A DNA stretch of 64,000 bases from a virus: IMG/VR virus record IMGVR_UViG_3300050123_000043, positions 33,829-97,828 of that record; one strand, written 5' to 3'. The notes under the pieces are model-generated. The model made no database searches, was not told the origin of the DNA, and saw nothing but the letters and a program-made list of their open reading frames with translations. Positions within the stretch are counted from its first letter, which is position 1. Each line of letters begins with the position of its first letter. Below are positions 38,443 through 48,161 of the stretch, in pieces. A program made the position numbers and the translations under genes.

Positions 38443-38756
38443 TGAAAAAACTATTTAGATATATTGAACCACTTTGGCTTGGTAAGAATAAAAAAGTATC
38501 TATAAGAAGCACTTTAGCGATTGCTTTTTCTATAAACTTTATGATTAATCTTTCACATGCTGTTGATAAATGGCAAGCCGGAAGATCCTTATCGGACCTG
38601 GCTATGGTGCTTGGAATAGAAGCCGGATTAATAGCCGGATTACTTGCTCTTCGTACATATCAAAATGTTCAATACGAAAATATGGGGGGAGGGGGATATA
38701 TTCCTCCGGTCGAACAGGTTGTACCTGGTAGTGTAAATAATTGTGGAACCAGTTAA
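38442..38756 (+). CDS. Small membrane protein, holin candidate
   Basis: 104 residues. Two hydrophobic segments are seen at about residues 22-38 (TLAIAFSINFMINLSHA) and 53-68 (LAMVLGIEAGLIAGLLA), separated by a short charged loop, with a Gly/Pro-rich tail. It is the first of five consecutive membrane-protein genes downstream of fibre genes. Size and topology fit a holin, but the neighbours fit equally well. Confidence 0.55.
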   Translation: MKKLFRYIEPLWLGKNKKVSIRSTLAIAFSINFMINLSHAVDKWQAGRSLSDLAMVLGIEAGLIAGLLALRTYQNVQYENMGGGGYIPPVEQVVPGSVNNCGTS

Positions 38757-38763
38757 TTATAAT

Positions 38764-38970
38764 ATGAAACAACTATTTTTAAATAATAATAACGCAATGA
38801 AAGGTCATCTTTTTTTAGCATCTAGTTGGCTGTTAAGTCTAGTTTCTCTAGGTCTAGTTTCTCTAATTTCTTTAAATAAGAGCATTGCTGTTATTTTAAG
38901 CTCAATTGCATCAATATTTGCGATTGTAAATTATGTGCAACAAATTCGTAAACGTAATAAAAATTCATAA
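38764..38970 (+). CDS. Small two-helix membrane protein, holin candidate
   Basis: 68 residues from the ATG at 38764 (an in-frame GTG at 38743 overlaps the previous gene). It has a polar N terminus, two hydrophobic helices (HLFLASSWLLSLVSLGLVS and IAVILSSIASIFAIVNYV) and a basic tail QIRKRNKNS. This two-helix hairpin with a positively charged end is a common class II holin shape. Confidence 0.55.
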   Translation: MKQLFLNNNNAMKGHLFLASSWLLSLVSLGLVSLISLNKSIAVILSSIASIFAIVNYVQQIRKRNKNS

Positions 38971-38972
38971 TC

Positions 38973-39266
38973 ATGTCTTTATTTCAATCAAACGCTCATC
39001 CAAATGCTAACAATAGTGTTTGGCTTGCTTTAGGAACTATTTTTCTTTTTGTAGCAGGTATCTTTTTACCAGCGTTATTTAATCATGCGGCTTATGGTGT
39101 TTTCTTTGTTATTTCTGAAGTGGTCCTTGGTGTCGCAACTTATTTTTCATCTAAGGTGGGTTTTCAAAATACATTTGAAACAAACGATAATTGGAAAACA
39201 GGTGTACAAGCACTCTCGGCTGCTGGAAACCTTATTGTACCTGCTTTATTTGTAGCATTAACTTAA
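38973..39266 (+). CDS. Small membrane protein
   Basis: 97 residues with hydrophobic segments near residues 18-36 (LALGTIFLFVAGIFLPALF), 42-58 (GVFFVISEVVLGVATYF) and a weaker one at the C terminus (LSAAGNLIVPALFVAL). It lies 2 bases after the preceding gene in a run of membrane-protein genes. Function unknown; part of the probable lysis block. Confidence 0.55.
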   Translation: MSLFQSNAHPNANNSVWLALGTIFLFVAGIFLPALFNHAAYGVFFVISEVVLGVATYFSSKVGFQNTFETNDNWKTGVQALSAAGNLIVPALFVALT

Positions 39267-39272
39267 AATACA

Positions 39273-39692
39273 ATGTTAATATTTTTAGTCATACAAGTAT
39301 ATTTATTACTTTGTGGGTTTTTTCTGGCAAAAAAAGACGCAGAAAGTTATTTGATGAAGGATAACATCTCCACCCCTACTGTCTTGAAAATCATAAAGAG
39401 GTGGCATACTGATGGAGTTGTATTGGCAGTACTGGTCAATGTTCCTTTATTGTATAACTTTTCTCACCTGTGGTGGGAGATCGCAGTCGTTAATATACTT
39501 CTTAGACTTGCTGAATTTGACTTAGTGTTTAATAGTTATGCTAACTTAAGTACAACATTCTTGGGTAGTACCGCACTTACTGATAAGATATTCTCAAAGA
39601 TATTTGGGGTAAACGGCGCAATAGATAAATCAATAACATTTTTTAGTTTATTAATTCTTTTTAATATAGCAAAAGTAATATTTCATTTTTAA
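39273..39692 (+). CDS. Small membrane protein
   Basis: 139 residues. A hydrophobic N terminus (residues 1-18), a segment near 48-75 (VVLAVLVNVPLLYNF, then WWEIAVVNILL) and a C-terminal helix (SITFFSLLILFNIAKVIF) give three likely membrane spans. The region from about 39320 to 39500 has somewhat higher G+C than its neighbours. Not recognised. Possibly a lysis regulator or antiholin-like protein. Confidence 0.5.
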   Translation: MLIFLVIQVYLLLCGFFLAKKDAESYLMKDNISTPTVLKIIKRWHTDGVVLAVLVNVPLLYNFSHLWWEIAVVNILLRLAEFDLVFNSYANLSTTFLGSTALTDKIFSKIFGVNGAIDKSITFFSLLILFNIAKVIFHF

Positions 39693-39703
39693 AAAACAAC
39701 AAC

Positions 39704-40528
39704 ATGTGGATCTTAATTAAAGCCTTTCTATCAAAACATTTATCGGCTGTGATAGTGGCTATTCTTGCCGTTATTGTATTTTTTGTTCTTGATTTTGAGA
39801 TCAATGCGAAAGCAAAAGAAATTCAAAATCTTAAAATATCAAATCAAAATCTATTAGCGGAAAATGATAGCATAACCGTAACCAAAAATAAGGAAGGACA
39901 AGTTCAGTATGATAAGTATGCTTTGGTCGCTAAACAATACAGTGATTTAAAGTCTATCAATTCTGACCTGGAACAGAAAATAAAAGATCAAACTGGAAAC
40001 GTTATAGGTGCTGTTTCTTCAGGGACCAAGTTAGTGGATTCCGGGGTCTTTAAACCCACCGTTGTTAAAGATAGTATTACAAAGCAAGCTGGTGTAGTAA
40101 CATACATTCAAAAAGATGTTAATTTCTCTTTAGATACAACTTATTCAAAAGGCAATTCTCATAAACTTGTAACAAAGATTCATATTCAGGGTGTTCCGGA
40201 TAGTTTACAGATAACAGGAGTCCTTGCTAGGGATGAGATAGCCTTTACTGCTTTGACCGGGGTTAAGATAGATAAGGAAGGGAATTATGTAATTTTTGTT
40301 GTACCTGATTATCCAGGCGCAGTGATTACTCAGTTAAACGGAGCCATTATTGACAAACATATTTTTCAAAAACCTGATAAAAAAAGAATATTTACTCTCG
40401 GTGGTTCTTTTGGGTATATACCTATTCTTTATAATTGGTCAACAAAACAAACAATCTTATTTGGTCCAAACCTTGGAGCAAGTTTGGGGGTAAATGTTAA
40501 TTTAACGGAGTTACTTAGAAAAAAGTAA
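39704..40528 (+). CDS. Membrane-anchored coiled-coil protein, spanin candidate
   Basis: 274 residues. A single transmembrane helix at about residues 12-30 (LSAVIVAILAVIVFFVLDF) is followed by a charged coiled coil (residues 32-100) and a beta-rich C-terminal half. The latter ends in glycine-rich strands (LGGSFGYIPIL, GPNLGASLGVNVNL) like those of outer-membrane beta proteins. An inner-membrane anchor plus a periplasmic rod plus a beta end is what a protein linking inner and outer membranes at lysis needs. No lipobox or separate outer spanin is evident. Confidence 0.5.
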   Translation: MWILIKAFLSKHLSAVIVAILAVIVFFVLDFEINAKAKEIQNLKISNQNLLAENDSITVTKNKEGQVQYDKYALVAKQYSDLKSINSDLEQKIKDQTGNVIGAVSSGTKLVDSGVFKPTVVKDSITKQAGVVTYIQKDVNFSLDTTYSKGNSHKLVTKIHIQGVPDSLQITGVLARDEIAFTALTGVKIDKEGNYVIFVVPDYPGAVITQLNGAIIDKHIFQKPDKKRIFTLGGSFGYIPILYNWSTKQTILFGPNLGASLGVNVNLTELLRKK

Positions 40529-40529
40529 G

Positions 40530-40796
40530 ATGGGTAATGATATATGTGATCTTATTAATAGAGTAAACGAGTTACAAGAGCAGTTTTATAAATGTGGGGC
40601 TGTTTATAGATCACCTGTATCTGGTTTACAATTTATAGTACGTCCTGATCAACACAAAATCCTCTTAATAAGAGGATATTTGCTTTTAGACAAGGACGGC
40701 AATTCTGTGTATATTCATTTACGTATATTTCCTAATCAAATGGTTGAAATTGATTCTAACGTTGACATGACAGGATTAACTTTATATTTATTTTAA
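40530..40796 (+). CDS. Small hypothetical protein before the long fibre
   Basis: 88 residues, soluble and mostly beta (SPVSGLQFIVRPDQHKILLIRGYLLL ... IHLRIFPNQM, seen in pieces). It lies 1 base after the spanin candidate and 2 bases before the long fibre gene. It could be a fibre chaperone or small tail piece; no motif decides. Confidence 0.5.
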   Translation: MGNDICDLINRVNELQEQFYKCGAVYRSPVSGLQFIVRPDQHKILLIRGYLLLDKDGNSVYIHLRIFPNQMVEIDSNVDMTGLTLYLF

Positions 40797-40798
40797 AA

Positions 40799-43700
40799 AT
40801 GGCATCAAATAGAATTCTTGTTGATTTGGATGGTGGTTTAATAAACAATCTAATTAACTGGAGACATAACCCTTTAACTAGCGCAGCTAGAATATCTCTT
40901 GGAGCATCATTAACCGCTGCTAACATAGGACTTTTTGTATTTGATATAAATCTTCTTCAAGGATTTTATTGGTCAGGAAGCGCATGGGTACCATCAGGGG
41001 GAGGTGGGGGTGGTGCGGTTTGGGGAAGTATTACAGGTATACTTTCTAATCAAACTGATTTACAAAATGATTTAAATCTTAAAGCTAATATATCTTCACT
41101 AGCACCGGTTGCTTTTTCTGGTCATTACTCTGACCTTACTGGACAACCTACATTGCTTTCTCAATTTACTAATGATCCAGGATATATAACTTCTGCTTCT
41201 CTTCCAACATTTAATAATGGATTAACAGAGACTTCAAATGTTGTTCAATTAGGTGGTTCTCTTATTCAAGATACATTTATTAATTTATCAACATTTGGTC
41301 TTGCTTTACAATCAGCAGCGGGAACTCAATTTGCAATATCAGATGCAGGAATTACTGAACAGACAGCATATGATATTTATGGAAATAACTCATCATTAGA
41401 GGTAATATCTTCTGGAATATTTGGTACTGTACAAGGCCCATCTGGAACGACCTTAATATATATTAAACCAGAGGGAATACTTATTACTTCTAATTATTTT
41501 GCATTACAGGCACAATTAGAAATACAGGATGGAACTCAAGGGAACGTTGGAGACGTATTTACTTCTATAAATAATCAGGGTCTTGGTGCCTGGGTTACTC
41601 CTCCGTCTGGAGCAACAGGAGTATTAAGTGCAAATGATGGATTAAGTGTATCAGGCAGTGTTGCTAAATTAGGGCAAGCCGTTGGAGCAATAGGAAATCC
41701 TGCTGCGCTTACAGAAAATAGACAGTTACCAATGGGCGGTTTTAGTACGAATTTTGATAGTGGAAACTTTACTATTACAAATCCAAATCCATATTTCTTA
41801 GATGTTACTGTGCCATCAGGGGGAGGGGTATATTATTTTAAGAGAGTTAATTTTAATACAAATGTAACATCACATCAGTTTTATGATTGGTACCTTTCTA
41901 CAGATAACGGAGATGGAACATTTGATCACGTTCAAGCACAAGGATTCCGTGGTAATGGTAATACTATACCTAACTGGTTTGAATCTTTAGAATATCAATA
42001 CCTGAGTGCTGGTTATGAAAGACATATTCAATTCCAGGCTTATAATTCTGAATTGCGTTTGTCTTCTTATACTTATGCATTTTCTGGAATTGACTTCGCG
42101 CATGATTCATGTCTATTTTTCCATTCACTTACTTCATGGGCAATTAGGAGTATGGGAACTCAACATGAGGGGTTATTTTATTCAGGTGGAACACCAACAG
42201 CCCCTGGTCAATTCGGATTTGGTAATGATGATTTAGCGGGTGGAACTTTAACTGGTTATATTGAAAAATGCGATTCAGTAAATCACAAAGTATCTTTACA
42301 AAATAATGGAAATGATCCATCTGGGACTTCTTATGAATTTCAAGGTTTTCCAAAAATATATTTTGATACCATAGGTTCTCATTCAATTTATGTTGATGGT
42401 TCCGATTGGTCTTTACATGCTGATAAGGTGTGGGTTGCAAATCCATCATCCAATACATTTTCTATTGATAATGCGTCTACTTTAGATTTACAAATTAATT
42501 TCCAGCCTTCTAGGAATACGTATCATATGATCGTATCTACGGCAACGGCTGAGTGGGGAGATTATATTCCTTCACCTAACGGATACTCAAGAACATTTTA
42601 CTGGGGGACAACTCAGATGCTTTCATTGAGCAAATCGGTTGCTTTATTTAGTACACCGGTCCAGATTGAAGACGGAAGTCAGGGGACTATAGGAAATGTT
42701 TTTACTTCTATAGATATTAATGGAACCGGACGGTGGGAACCGGTATCAATTGGTGGAATTGCGGCTGGAGGAGATTTATCAGGAACCTTTCCAAATCCAA
42801 CAGTCCTTAATAGTGCAGTAATAGGCAAAGTTCTTACTGGATATGTTTCAGGAGCAGGAGTTGTTTCCCCAACTGATACAATATTATCAGCTATTGAAAA
42901 ATTGAATGGTAATATTGGTGCTTTGGTTACCGGTGTATCATCATTTAATAGTCGTACCGGTGCTATTACTTTATTAAGTTCAGATGTAACAGGAGCTTTA
43001 GGATTTACACCACAACCGGCAGGAAATTATATTACTGCCTTAACTGGAGACGTTACAGCCGCCGGTCCAGGTTCATCAGTAGCAACTCTTGCGACTGTTA
43101 ATGCAAATGTTGGATCGTTTGGTGACGCTACCCACGTAGCAGCGTTTACTGTAAATGCAAAAGGATTAATTACAGCAGCTTCGAGCGTTGCAATAACCTT
43201 CCCAGTGACTTCAGTATTTGGAAGAACGGGGGCGGTGGTTGCTACAACCGGAGATTATACTATTGCTCAAATTACAAATGGGTTGTCTAATGTTCTTGCA
43301 TCGGGAGATTTGTTTGTAGGAAACGGAAGCAATATTGCTACAGGTGTACCTGCATCAGGTGATTTAACTCTAAGTAATACAGGAGCCTTTACAATAGGAT
43401 CTAACGTTGTTACGTATGCTAAAATGCAGCAAGCTTCTGCACATACTTTGCTTGGTAATCCGACAGGGGCAACAGCTAACATTTCTGAAATAACTCTTGG
43501 TTCAGGTTTGTCATTTAGTGGAACAACTCTTACTGCTACAGGAACAGGTGGAACAGTAACTTCTTTTTCAGCGGGTACTCTTTCTCCTTTATTTACTACA
43601 TCAGTTGCTAACCCAACCACTACCCCTGCATTAACCTTTAGTTTATCTAATGCAGGTGCGTTTACTATTTTCGGAAATGATACAGCGGGTTCAGCGGCAC

Positions 43701-45298
43701 CAACATTCTTTACTCCGACTCTAACAGACGGACTTTTTGCGAACGAAGGAACAACAACTACTGTACTTCATGGAAACGCTGCGGGTAATCTTTCTTTTGC
43801 TGCTGTTGCAAATGCAGATCTTGCAAATAGTTCAATTACGTTTTCTGCACCAGGAACATCGGGACTTGCTCCTAACTGGTTGACTTCACCAGTATCATTA
43901 GGAGGCACAGCAACATTAGAGATTCCTTTAGCTTCAACAGCAAGCGTTACAGCAGGATTAATAAGTAATACAAACTTTAATACTTTTAATAATAAACAAC
44001 CAGCGGGTAACTATATAACAGCTTTAACTGGAGATGGAACAGCGGCTGGTCCTGGTAGCGTTGCGTTTACACTTGCAACTGTCAATGCAAACGTTGGGAC
44101 CTTTGGTGATTCAACCCATGTAGGACAATTCACTGTAAATGCTAAGGGATTAATAACAGCCGCTTCCGCTGTGGCTATTGCTTTTCCAGTAACTTTTGTT
44201 TTCGGTAGAACCGGAGCAGTCGTTGCAACAACAGGTGATTATACGATAGCGCAAATTACAAATGGATTATCAAACGTTCTTGCGGCAACAGATATTTTTG
44301 TAGGAAGTGCTGGTGGTCTTGCTGTAGCTGTTCCTTTAACTGGGGATGCTTCTATAACAAGTGCTGGTGTATTAACCCTGGGAGCAAACGTTGTTACTTA
44401 TGCAAAATTCCAACAAGTAGCAGCAGCAAGTTTAGTAGGAAATCCAACTGGATCATTGGCTAATGCAGAAGGAATTACTCTGGGAACAGGATTATCTTTT
44501 ACAGGAACCGTATTAAATGTGACAGGCATTCCAACATCTGTATCTAATATAGATGGTTCATTAACTATATCTCCTACAACAGGAGCCGTGATAGCTTCAT
44601 TAAATGTAGCACACGCTAATACCTGGACAGGAATTCAGTCATTCACTGCTGGCACTTTAGTTTCACTTGCAAATACCGCTCTTGCTCCGGCTCATACCTT
44701 TACCCTGTCAGGTGCTGTATTAATGACTTCTCCTGTAGCAGGGGATATGGAAGTAGATTCAACGGGTCTTCTTTATTATACTAACCTTTCCACCTCTCGT
44801 GCTAAAGTGGATGTTGAACATTTTATATGTTTAACGGCTGCGTATACCCTTACTTCTCAGACTGGTGCTCAAAAGATGTTTAATGCTACTACTAATGGAG
44901 CATTAACTGTTGCTGCATCTACAACTTATTTCTTTGAGTGTGATTTTAATATAAGCAACATGTCTGCTACATCGGGTAGTTTTGGTTTTGCTTTTGGGGG
45001 AACTGCTACAATTACTTCTCAAGGTTGGAAAGCAGTTGCAACTAAAAGCACTTTAACTGCTGCGACTAATCCTACAATGACTTATAATACCATAGCAAAT
45101 ATTACATTAACATCAGCTAATACAACAACAACCGGTGCAGCGTTGATTAGAGGTATAATAAGAATAAACGCTGGTGGTACACTTATACCACAAATTTCTT
45201 TAGGTGTTGCAAACGCAGCTATTATGGGTGTCAACTCATATTTTAGAATCTGGCCTGTAGGATCAAATGTGGTAACAAATCTTGGAGCTTGGAGTTAA
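40799..45298 (+). CDS. Long tail fibre / receptor-binding protein
   Basis: 1499 residues, low in charge, rich in Gly/Thr/Ser/Ala. Residues 1-90 form an anchor with a Gly-rich linker (SGGGGGGAVWGSITG). Repeated phage fibre modules follow: NGLTETSNVVQLGG, NDGLSVSGSVAKLGQ, SFNSRTGAITLLSSDVTGAL followed by GFTP, and VFGRTGAVVATTGDYT seen twice. A large internal duplication spans 43013-43540 and 43997-44526. The C-terminal 165 residues (from about MFNATTNGALTVAASTTYFF) form a beta domain recurring at fibre tips, probably receptor-binding. Confidence 0.8.
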   Translation: MASNRILVDLDGGLINNLINWRHNPLTSAARISLGASLTAANIGLFVFDINLLQGFYWSGSAWVPSGGGGGGAVWGSITGILSNQTDLQNDLNLKANISSLAPVAFSGHYSDLTGQPTLLSQFTNDPGYITSASLPTFNNGLTETSNVVQLGGSLIQDTFINLSTFGLALQSAAGTQFAISDAGITEQTAYDIYGNNSSLEVISSGIFGTVQGPSGTTLIYIKPEGILITSNYFALQAQLEIQDGTQGNVGDVFTSINNQGLGAWVTPPSGATGVLSANDGLSVSGSVAKLGQAVGAIGNPAALTENRQLPMGGFSTNFDSGNFTITNPNPYFLDVTVPSGGGVYYFKRVNFNTNVTSHQFYDWYLSTDNGDGTFDHVQAQGFRGNGNTIPNWFESLEYQYLSAGYERHIQFQAYNSELRLSSYTYAFSGIDFAHDSCLFFHSLTSWAIRSMGTQHEGLFYSGGTPTAPGQFGFGNDDLAGGTLTGYIEKCDSVNHKVSLQNNGNDPSGTSYEFQGFPKIYFDTIGSHSIYVDGSDWSLHADKVWVANPSSNTFSIDNASTLDLQINFQPSRNTYHMIVSTATAEWGDYIPSPNGYSRTFYWGTTQMLSLSKSVALFSTPVQIEDGSQGTIGNVFTSIDINGTGRWEPVSIGGIAAGGDLSGTFPNPTVLNSAVIGKVLTGYVSGAGVVSPTDTILSAIEKLNGNIGALVTGVSSFNSRTGAITLLSSDVTGALGFTPQPAGNYITALTGDVTAAGPGSSVATLATVNANVGSFGDATHVAAFTVNAKGLITAASSVAITFPVTSVFGRTGAVVATTGDYTIAQITNGLSNVLASGDLFVGNGSNIATGVPASGDLTLSNTGAFTIGSNVVTYAKMQQASAHTLLGNPTGATANISEITLGSGLSFSGTTLTATGTGGTVTSFSAGTLSPLFTTSVANPTTTPALTFSLSNAGAFTIFGNDTAGSAAPTFFTPTLTDGLFANEGTTTTVLHGNAAGNLSFAAVANADLANSSITFSAPGTSGLAPNWLTSPVSLGGTATLEIPLASTASVTAGLISNTNFNTFNNKQPAGNYITALTGDGTAAGPGSVAFTLATVNANVGTFGDSTHVGQFTVNAKGLITAASAVAIAFPVTFVFGRTGAVVATTGDYTIAQITNGLSNVLAATDIFVGSAGGLAVAVPLTGDASITSAGVLTLGANVVTYAKFQQVAAASLVGNPTGSLANAEGITLGTGLSFTGTVLNVTGIPTSVSNIDGSLTISPTTGAVIASLNVAHANTWTGIQSFTAGTLVSLANTALAPAHTFTLSGAVLMTSPVAGDMEVDSTGLLYYTNLSTSRAKVDVEHFICLTAAYTLTSQTGAQKMFNATTNGALTVAASTTYFFECDFNISNMSATSGSFGFAFGGTATITSQGWKAVATKSTLTAATNPTMTYNTIANITLTSANTTTTGAALIRGIIRINAGGTLIPQISLGVANAAIMGVNSYFRIWPVGSNVVTNLGAWS
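43013..44526 (+). repeat. Internal duplication in the long fibre gene
   Basis: Two units of about 528 bp (43013-43540 and 43997-44526), about 456 bases apart, encode the same module: QPAGNYITALTGD, NANVG-FGD-THV, FTVNAKGLITAAS, VFGRTGAVVATTGDYT, then VVTYAKxQQ and ITLGxGLSF. Protein identity is high while third codon positions have drifted, so the duplication is not recent. It lengthens the shaft. Confidence 0.8.
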
Positions 45299-45312
45299 TA
45301 AAAAAATAATTT

Positions 45313-46260
45313 ATGGCCTATAATACTGATCCTATCGCTTCTTCTGGTCAAACCGGTTTATTAGCCGCTACTGATTTTAATACATTCAGTAATAAGGCTA
45401 GAACTATTAATGTACAAATATTTAATACAGCGGGTATATTTACTTGGACTAAACCAGCCGGAGCACAAATAGTTCATGTTAAAATGATTGGTGGAGGTGG
45501 AGGTGGGCTTGCTGGTAGTATTGCGACAAGTGGTACAGCTATTGGAGGAACAGGTGGTGGTAGTGGAGGACTTTCTGAAAGTATATTTCCTGCCGTATTG
45601 TTAGGAGCAACGGAAACTGTTATAGTAGGGGCGGGTGGAACCGGTGGAACTGGTATTAATACAGTGGGTAATCCTACAGTATTAGGAACTAACGGTGGAG
45701 CATCTTCTTTCGGTTCATGGTTATTTGCAAGTCTTGGAAGTGCCGGAACATCAGCCGGAACAGTGGGTTTAGCTGGTGGTGGTTATCCTGCAATTTCAGG
45801 AGCAGCTACAAATAATGGTAGTAATGGTGGAGCAGCAGGAGGAGCTGTAGTTGGTACCTTTATGGCTCCTTCAGGGGGTGGTGCAGGGGGTAATATTACA
45901 GCAGGTGGACAAACTCCTGGTGAGAATGGCGGGACAGTTGGTGCTGCTAATCTTGCAAATAGAAATTCACCAGCAGGATATGCTGGTCTTATAGAAGGTG
46001 GACTTGGTGCAACCTCATTAGTATCACCAAATGGTGGAAATGGAAATACATTAGGTGTAAATTCAATTGTTGGTGGTTCTGGTGGTGGGGGAGGAATGTT
46101 TGCACAAGCAGCAGATAATTCTAACGCTGGTAATGGCGGTAATGGTGGATTCCCAGGTGGTGGGGGTGGAGGAGGAGGTGCTAATAGACAAGCTGGTTTC
46201 TTCTCAGGAAATGGTGGTAATGGAGCAAGCGGTATAGTAGTTGTAACAACATACTTTTAA
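45313..46260 (+). CDS. Glycine-rich adhesin
   Basis: 315 residues. A short N-terminal attachment part (MAYNTDPIASSGQTG) and a strand FTWTKPAGAQIVHVKMIGG lead into a long glycine-rich domain with many GGxGG runs. It ends in GGGGGGANRQAG and a final beta strand GIVVVTTYF. Gly-rich, polyglycine-helix domains of this type occur in phage receptor-binding adhesins such as those of T2/S16-like phages. Host-range determinant by inference. Confidence 0.7.
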   Translation: MAYNTDPIASSGQTGLLAATDFNTFSNKARTINVQIFNTAGIFTWTKPAGAQIVHVKMIGGGGGGLAGSIATSGTAIGGTGGGSGGLSESIFPAVLLGATETVIVGAGGTGGTGINTVGNPTVLGTNGGASSFGSWLFASLGSAGTSAGTVGLAGGGYPAISGAATNNGSNGGAAGGAVVGTFMAPSGGGAGGNITAGGQTPGENGGTVGAANLANRNSPAGYAGLIEGGLGATSLVSPNGGNGNTLGVNSIVGGSGGGGGMFAQAADNSNAGNGGNGGFPGGGGGGGGANRQAGFFSGNGGNGASGIVVVTTYF

Positions 46261-46269
46261 AAATAATAT

Positions 46270-47625
46270 ATGGCAATTTATTCGATTGGTTTAGGTAGTG
46301 GAATTTTAAGTTTACCGGTAGGATTAAAACCCGGTGATATTGTAAATATTAATGCAGGAACTTATCCTGGTATTAATGTTTCTGGTCTTACAGGAGTAAC
46401 ATTTCTTCCTGTTGGGGGAACTGTAACATTTACTTCAAGTATTATCCTTGGTAAGACAGAAAATATTATTTTTGATGGAAGCGGTCTTGCTGGAGTTAAA
46501 TATGGTTTCATTTATGGTGGAACAGGAACAGTATTTAATCATGGTGGTGGAAATAACGTAAATGACCTCTTTAAAGCATTTAGTATTGCAAAAACAGTAT
46601 CCAATATATTTGACGGATCAGGTAACGCAATTACTTACACAGGAACTCCACAAACCGCTCTTTACTACGGACTGACTGTAGATACCTTTGCTTTTGGAGG
46701 CCCAACTTTACTTTATAATGGTACATGGGAATCTCCACTTACTTATCATAACGTAAATATTGATTCACTGTTCAGTAATATAATTGTTACTAATGACGGA
46801 ACAGGATCAGGTACAAAAGTATTTGGTAATTCTATTTATGCATTAAGAGCATATAATTGGACTGTTACAGGACCAACTCTTACGAATAATGGAGATCTTG
46901 GTATATTTGAAATTTTATCTGGTAACTCTTGGTTAGCGAATATATATAGAAGTGGGGGATGGGGATATATTCAACGTTTATTCCAAGTTGTTCTTGGAGG
47001 ACTTCTTTTTACTAATCAGGATTCTTATATATATAATGTTATTGACGTAAACACTGTTCACTACGGAACTGTAGATGTTCGTATTGATACATCGTTACTT
47101 AATTCAAAAGCTACTATTCCTTTAACAGGAGGAAATTTCTTTTTCTTAAATAATGATTCAGGAGATAAAACAGATGACGGTACGTATGTCACTAACGCTG
47201 TTGTTCTTGGAGCTATGGTTGATGACCAGGGAAAAATGTATACAGCGACTATACAAAATAACTTTGCCTGGAACGCTATGGCAACCACACAATCAGGTGG
47301 ATCAAGCTTACTAAAAAATAATAGTAACGGACAGGCTCTTATAGTTGAATCTAATAATATTGATTTGATTCCAGGAGTTCCTTTACCATCCGGATATTTA
47401 ATTGATAAAATTAATTTTGTTCCTTCTGTAGGTTCTCTATTAATTGGAAAAGGAACGAGCGAAAGTATAGTAATTGTAGATATTTATGGAAAGCCAAGAA
47501 CCAACCCTCCGGATATTGGAGCCGTTCAAAGCGTTCCTCTTAAACAACGTACAGTTGTTTCATTTGTAGGATCTTCAGGTAAAACAACATTTACTTATGA
47601 TGATGGAAGTACATCTCAAATTTAA
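46270..47625 (+). CDS. Right-handed beta-helix protein (tailspike-like adhesin)
   Basis: 451 residues. The opening LKPGDIVNINAGTYPGINVSG, the repeated short strands (GVTFLPVGG, NIIFDGSG) and the terminal DIGAVQS motif fit parallel beta-helix proteins of the pectate-lyase type, in which PDIGAYE-like ends are typical. There is no clear catalytic Asp/Glu cluster. It may bind or degrade surface polysaccharide. It follows the Gly-rich adhesin by 9 bases. Confidence 0.7.
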   Translation: MAIYSIGLGSGILSLPVGLKPGDIVNINAGTYPGINVSGLTGVTFLPVGGTVTFTSSIILGKTENIIFDGSGLAGVKYGFIYGGTGTVFNHGGGNNVNDLFKAFSIAKTVSNIFDGSGNAITYTGTPQTALYYGLTVDTFAFGGPTLLYNGTWESPLTYHNVNIDSLFSNIIVTNDGTGSGTKVFGNSIYALRAYNWTVTGPTLTNNGDLGIFEILSGNSWLANIYRSGGWGYIQRLFQVVLGGLLFTNQDSYIYNVIDVNTVHYGTVDVRIDTSLLNSKATIPLTGGNFFFLNNDSGDKTDDGTYVTNAVVLGAMVDDQGKMYTATIQNNFAWNAMATTQSGGSSLLKNNSNGQALIVESNNIDLIPGVPLPSGYLIDKINFVPSVGSLLIGKGTSESIVIVDIYGKPRTNPPDIGAVQSVPLKQRTVVSFVGSSGKTTFTYDDGSTSQI

Positions 47626-47628
47626 TAT

Positions 47629-48156
47629 ATGGGTTATCAAATATCAAGTAATGATAAAGTGGTTATTTGTATAAAATGTAAACAAGAAAAACCACAGACT
47701 GAAGATTATTTTTGTAGAAACAGTGATCGTTTATCTGGCTTTCTTGAAGTTTGTAAAATTTGTGATAATGAAAGACAAAGAATTAGACGGGCTAATTGGT
47801 CTAAAGAAACTAGGAAAGATAGATTAAAAAAGAAATCCGAATATGCTTCTACGAAAGGAAAACCTGGTCAAATTAAAATGTGTTATACTCAAATTGATCA
47901 AAGGAAAGGACTTCTAAATGATTTAACGAAATCATTTATTAAAAACGCTTTAGAACAAACTTGTGCGTACTGTGGATTTGAATCAACCGGCCTTGATAGA
48001 TTGGATAATTCAAAGGGACATTTACAAAGCAATTGTATACCGTGTTGTAAAGAATGTAATATAGCTAGATTAAATCATTTTTCATATTCTGAAATGTTAA
48101 TAATTGGAAAAGCTATAAGAGAAGTTAAATTATCAAGAATAATAAATAATAATTAA
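47629..48156 (+). CDS. HNH endonuclease
   Basis: 175 residues. An N-terminal Cys pair region (CIKCKQEKP ... CKICDNERQ) is a zinc-ribbon-like DNA contact module. The nuclease region near residues 112-155 reads TCAYCGFESTGLDRLDNSKG, then CIPCCKECNIARLNH, the DR-N-G...C..CN form of HNH enzymes. It is inserted 3 bases after the beta-helix gene and 5 bases before the lysozyme gene, so it disrupts neither frame. Probable homing endonuclease. Confidence 0.82.
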   Translation: MGYQISSNDKVVICIKCKQEKPQTEDYFCRNSDRLSGFLEVCKICDNERQRIRRANWSKETRKDRLKKKSEYASTKGKPGQIKMCYTQIDQRKGLLNDLTKSFIKNALEQTCAYCGFESTGLDRLDNSKGHLQSNCIPCCKECNIARLNHFSYSEMLIIGKAIREVKLSRIINNN

Positions 48157-48161
48157 ATAAA

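Noticed and set aside
43267-43620. Minus-strand open frame of 117 codons within the long fibre gene
   Set aside because: Antisense shadow of a repetitive coding sequence with no promoter, no partner genes and composition explained by the fibre.
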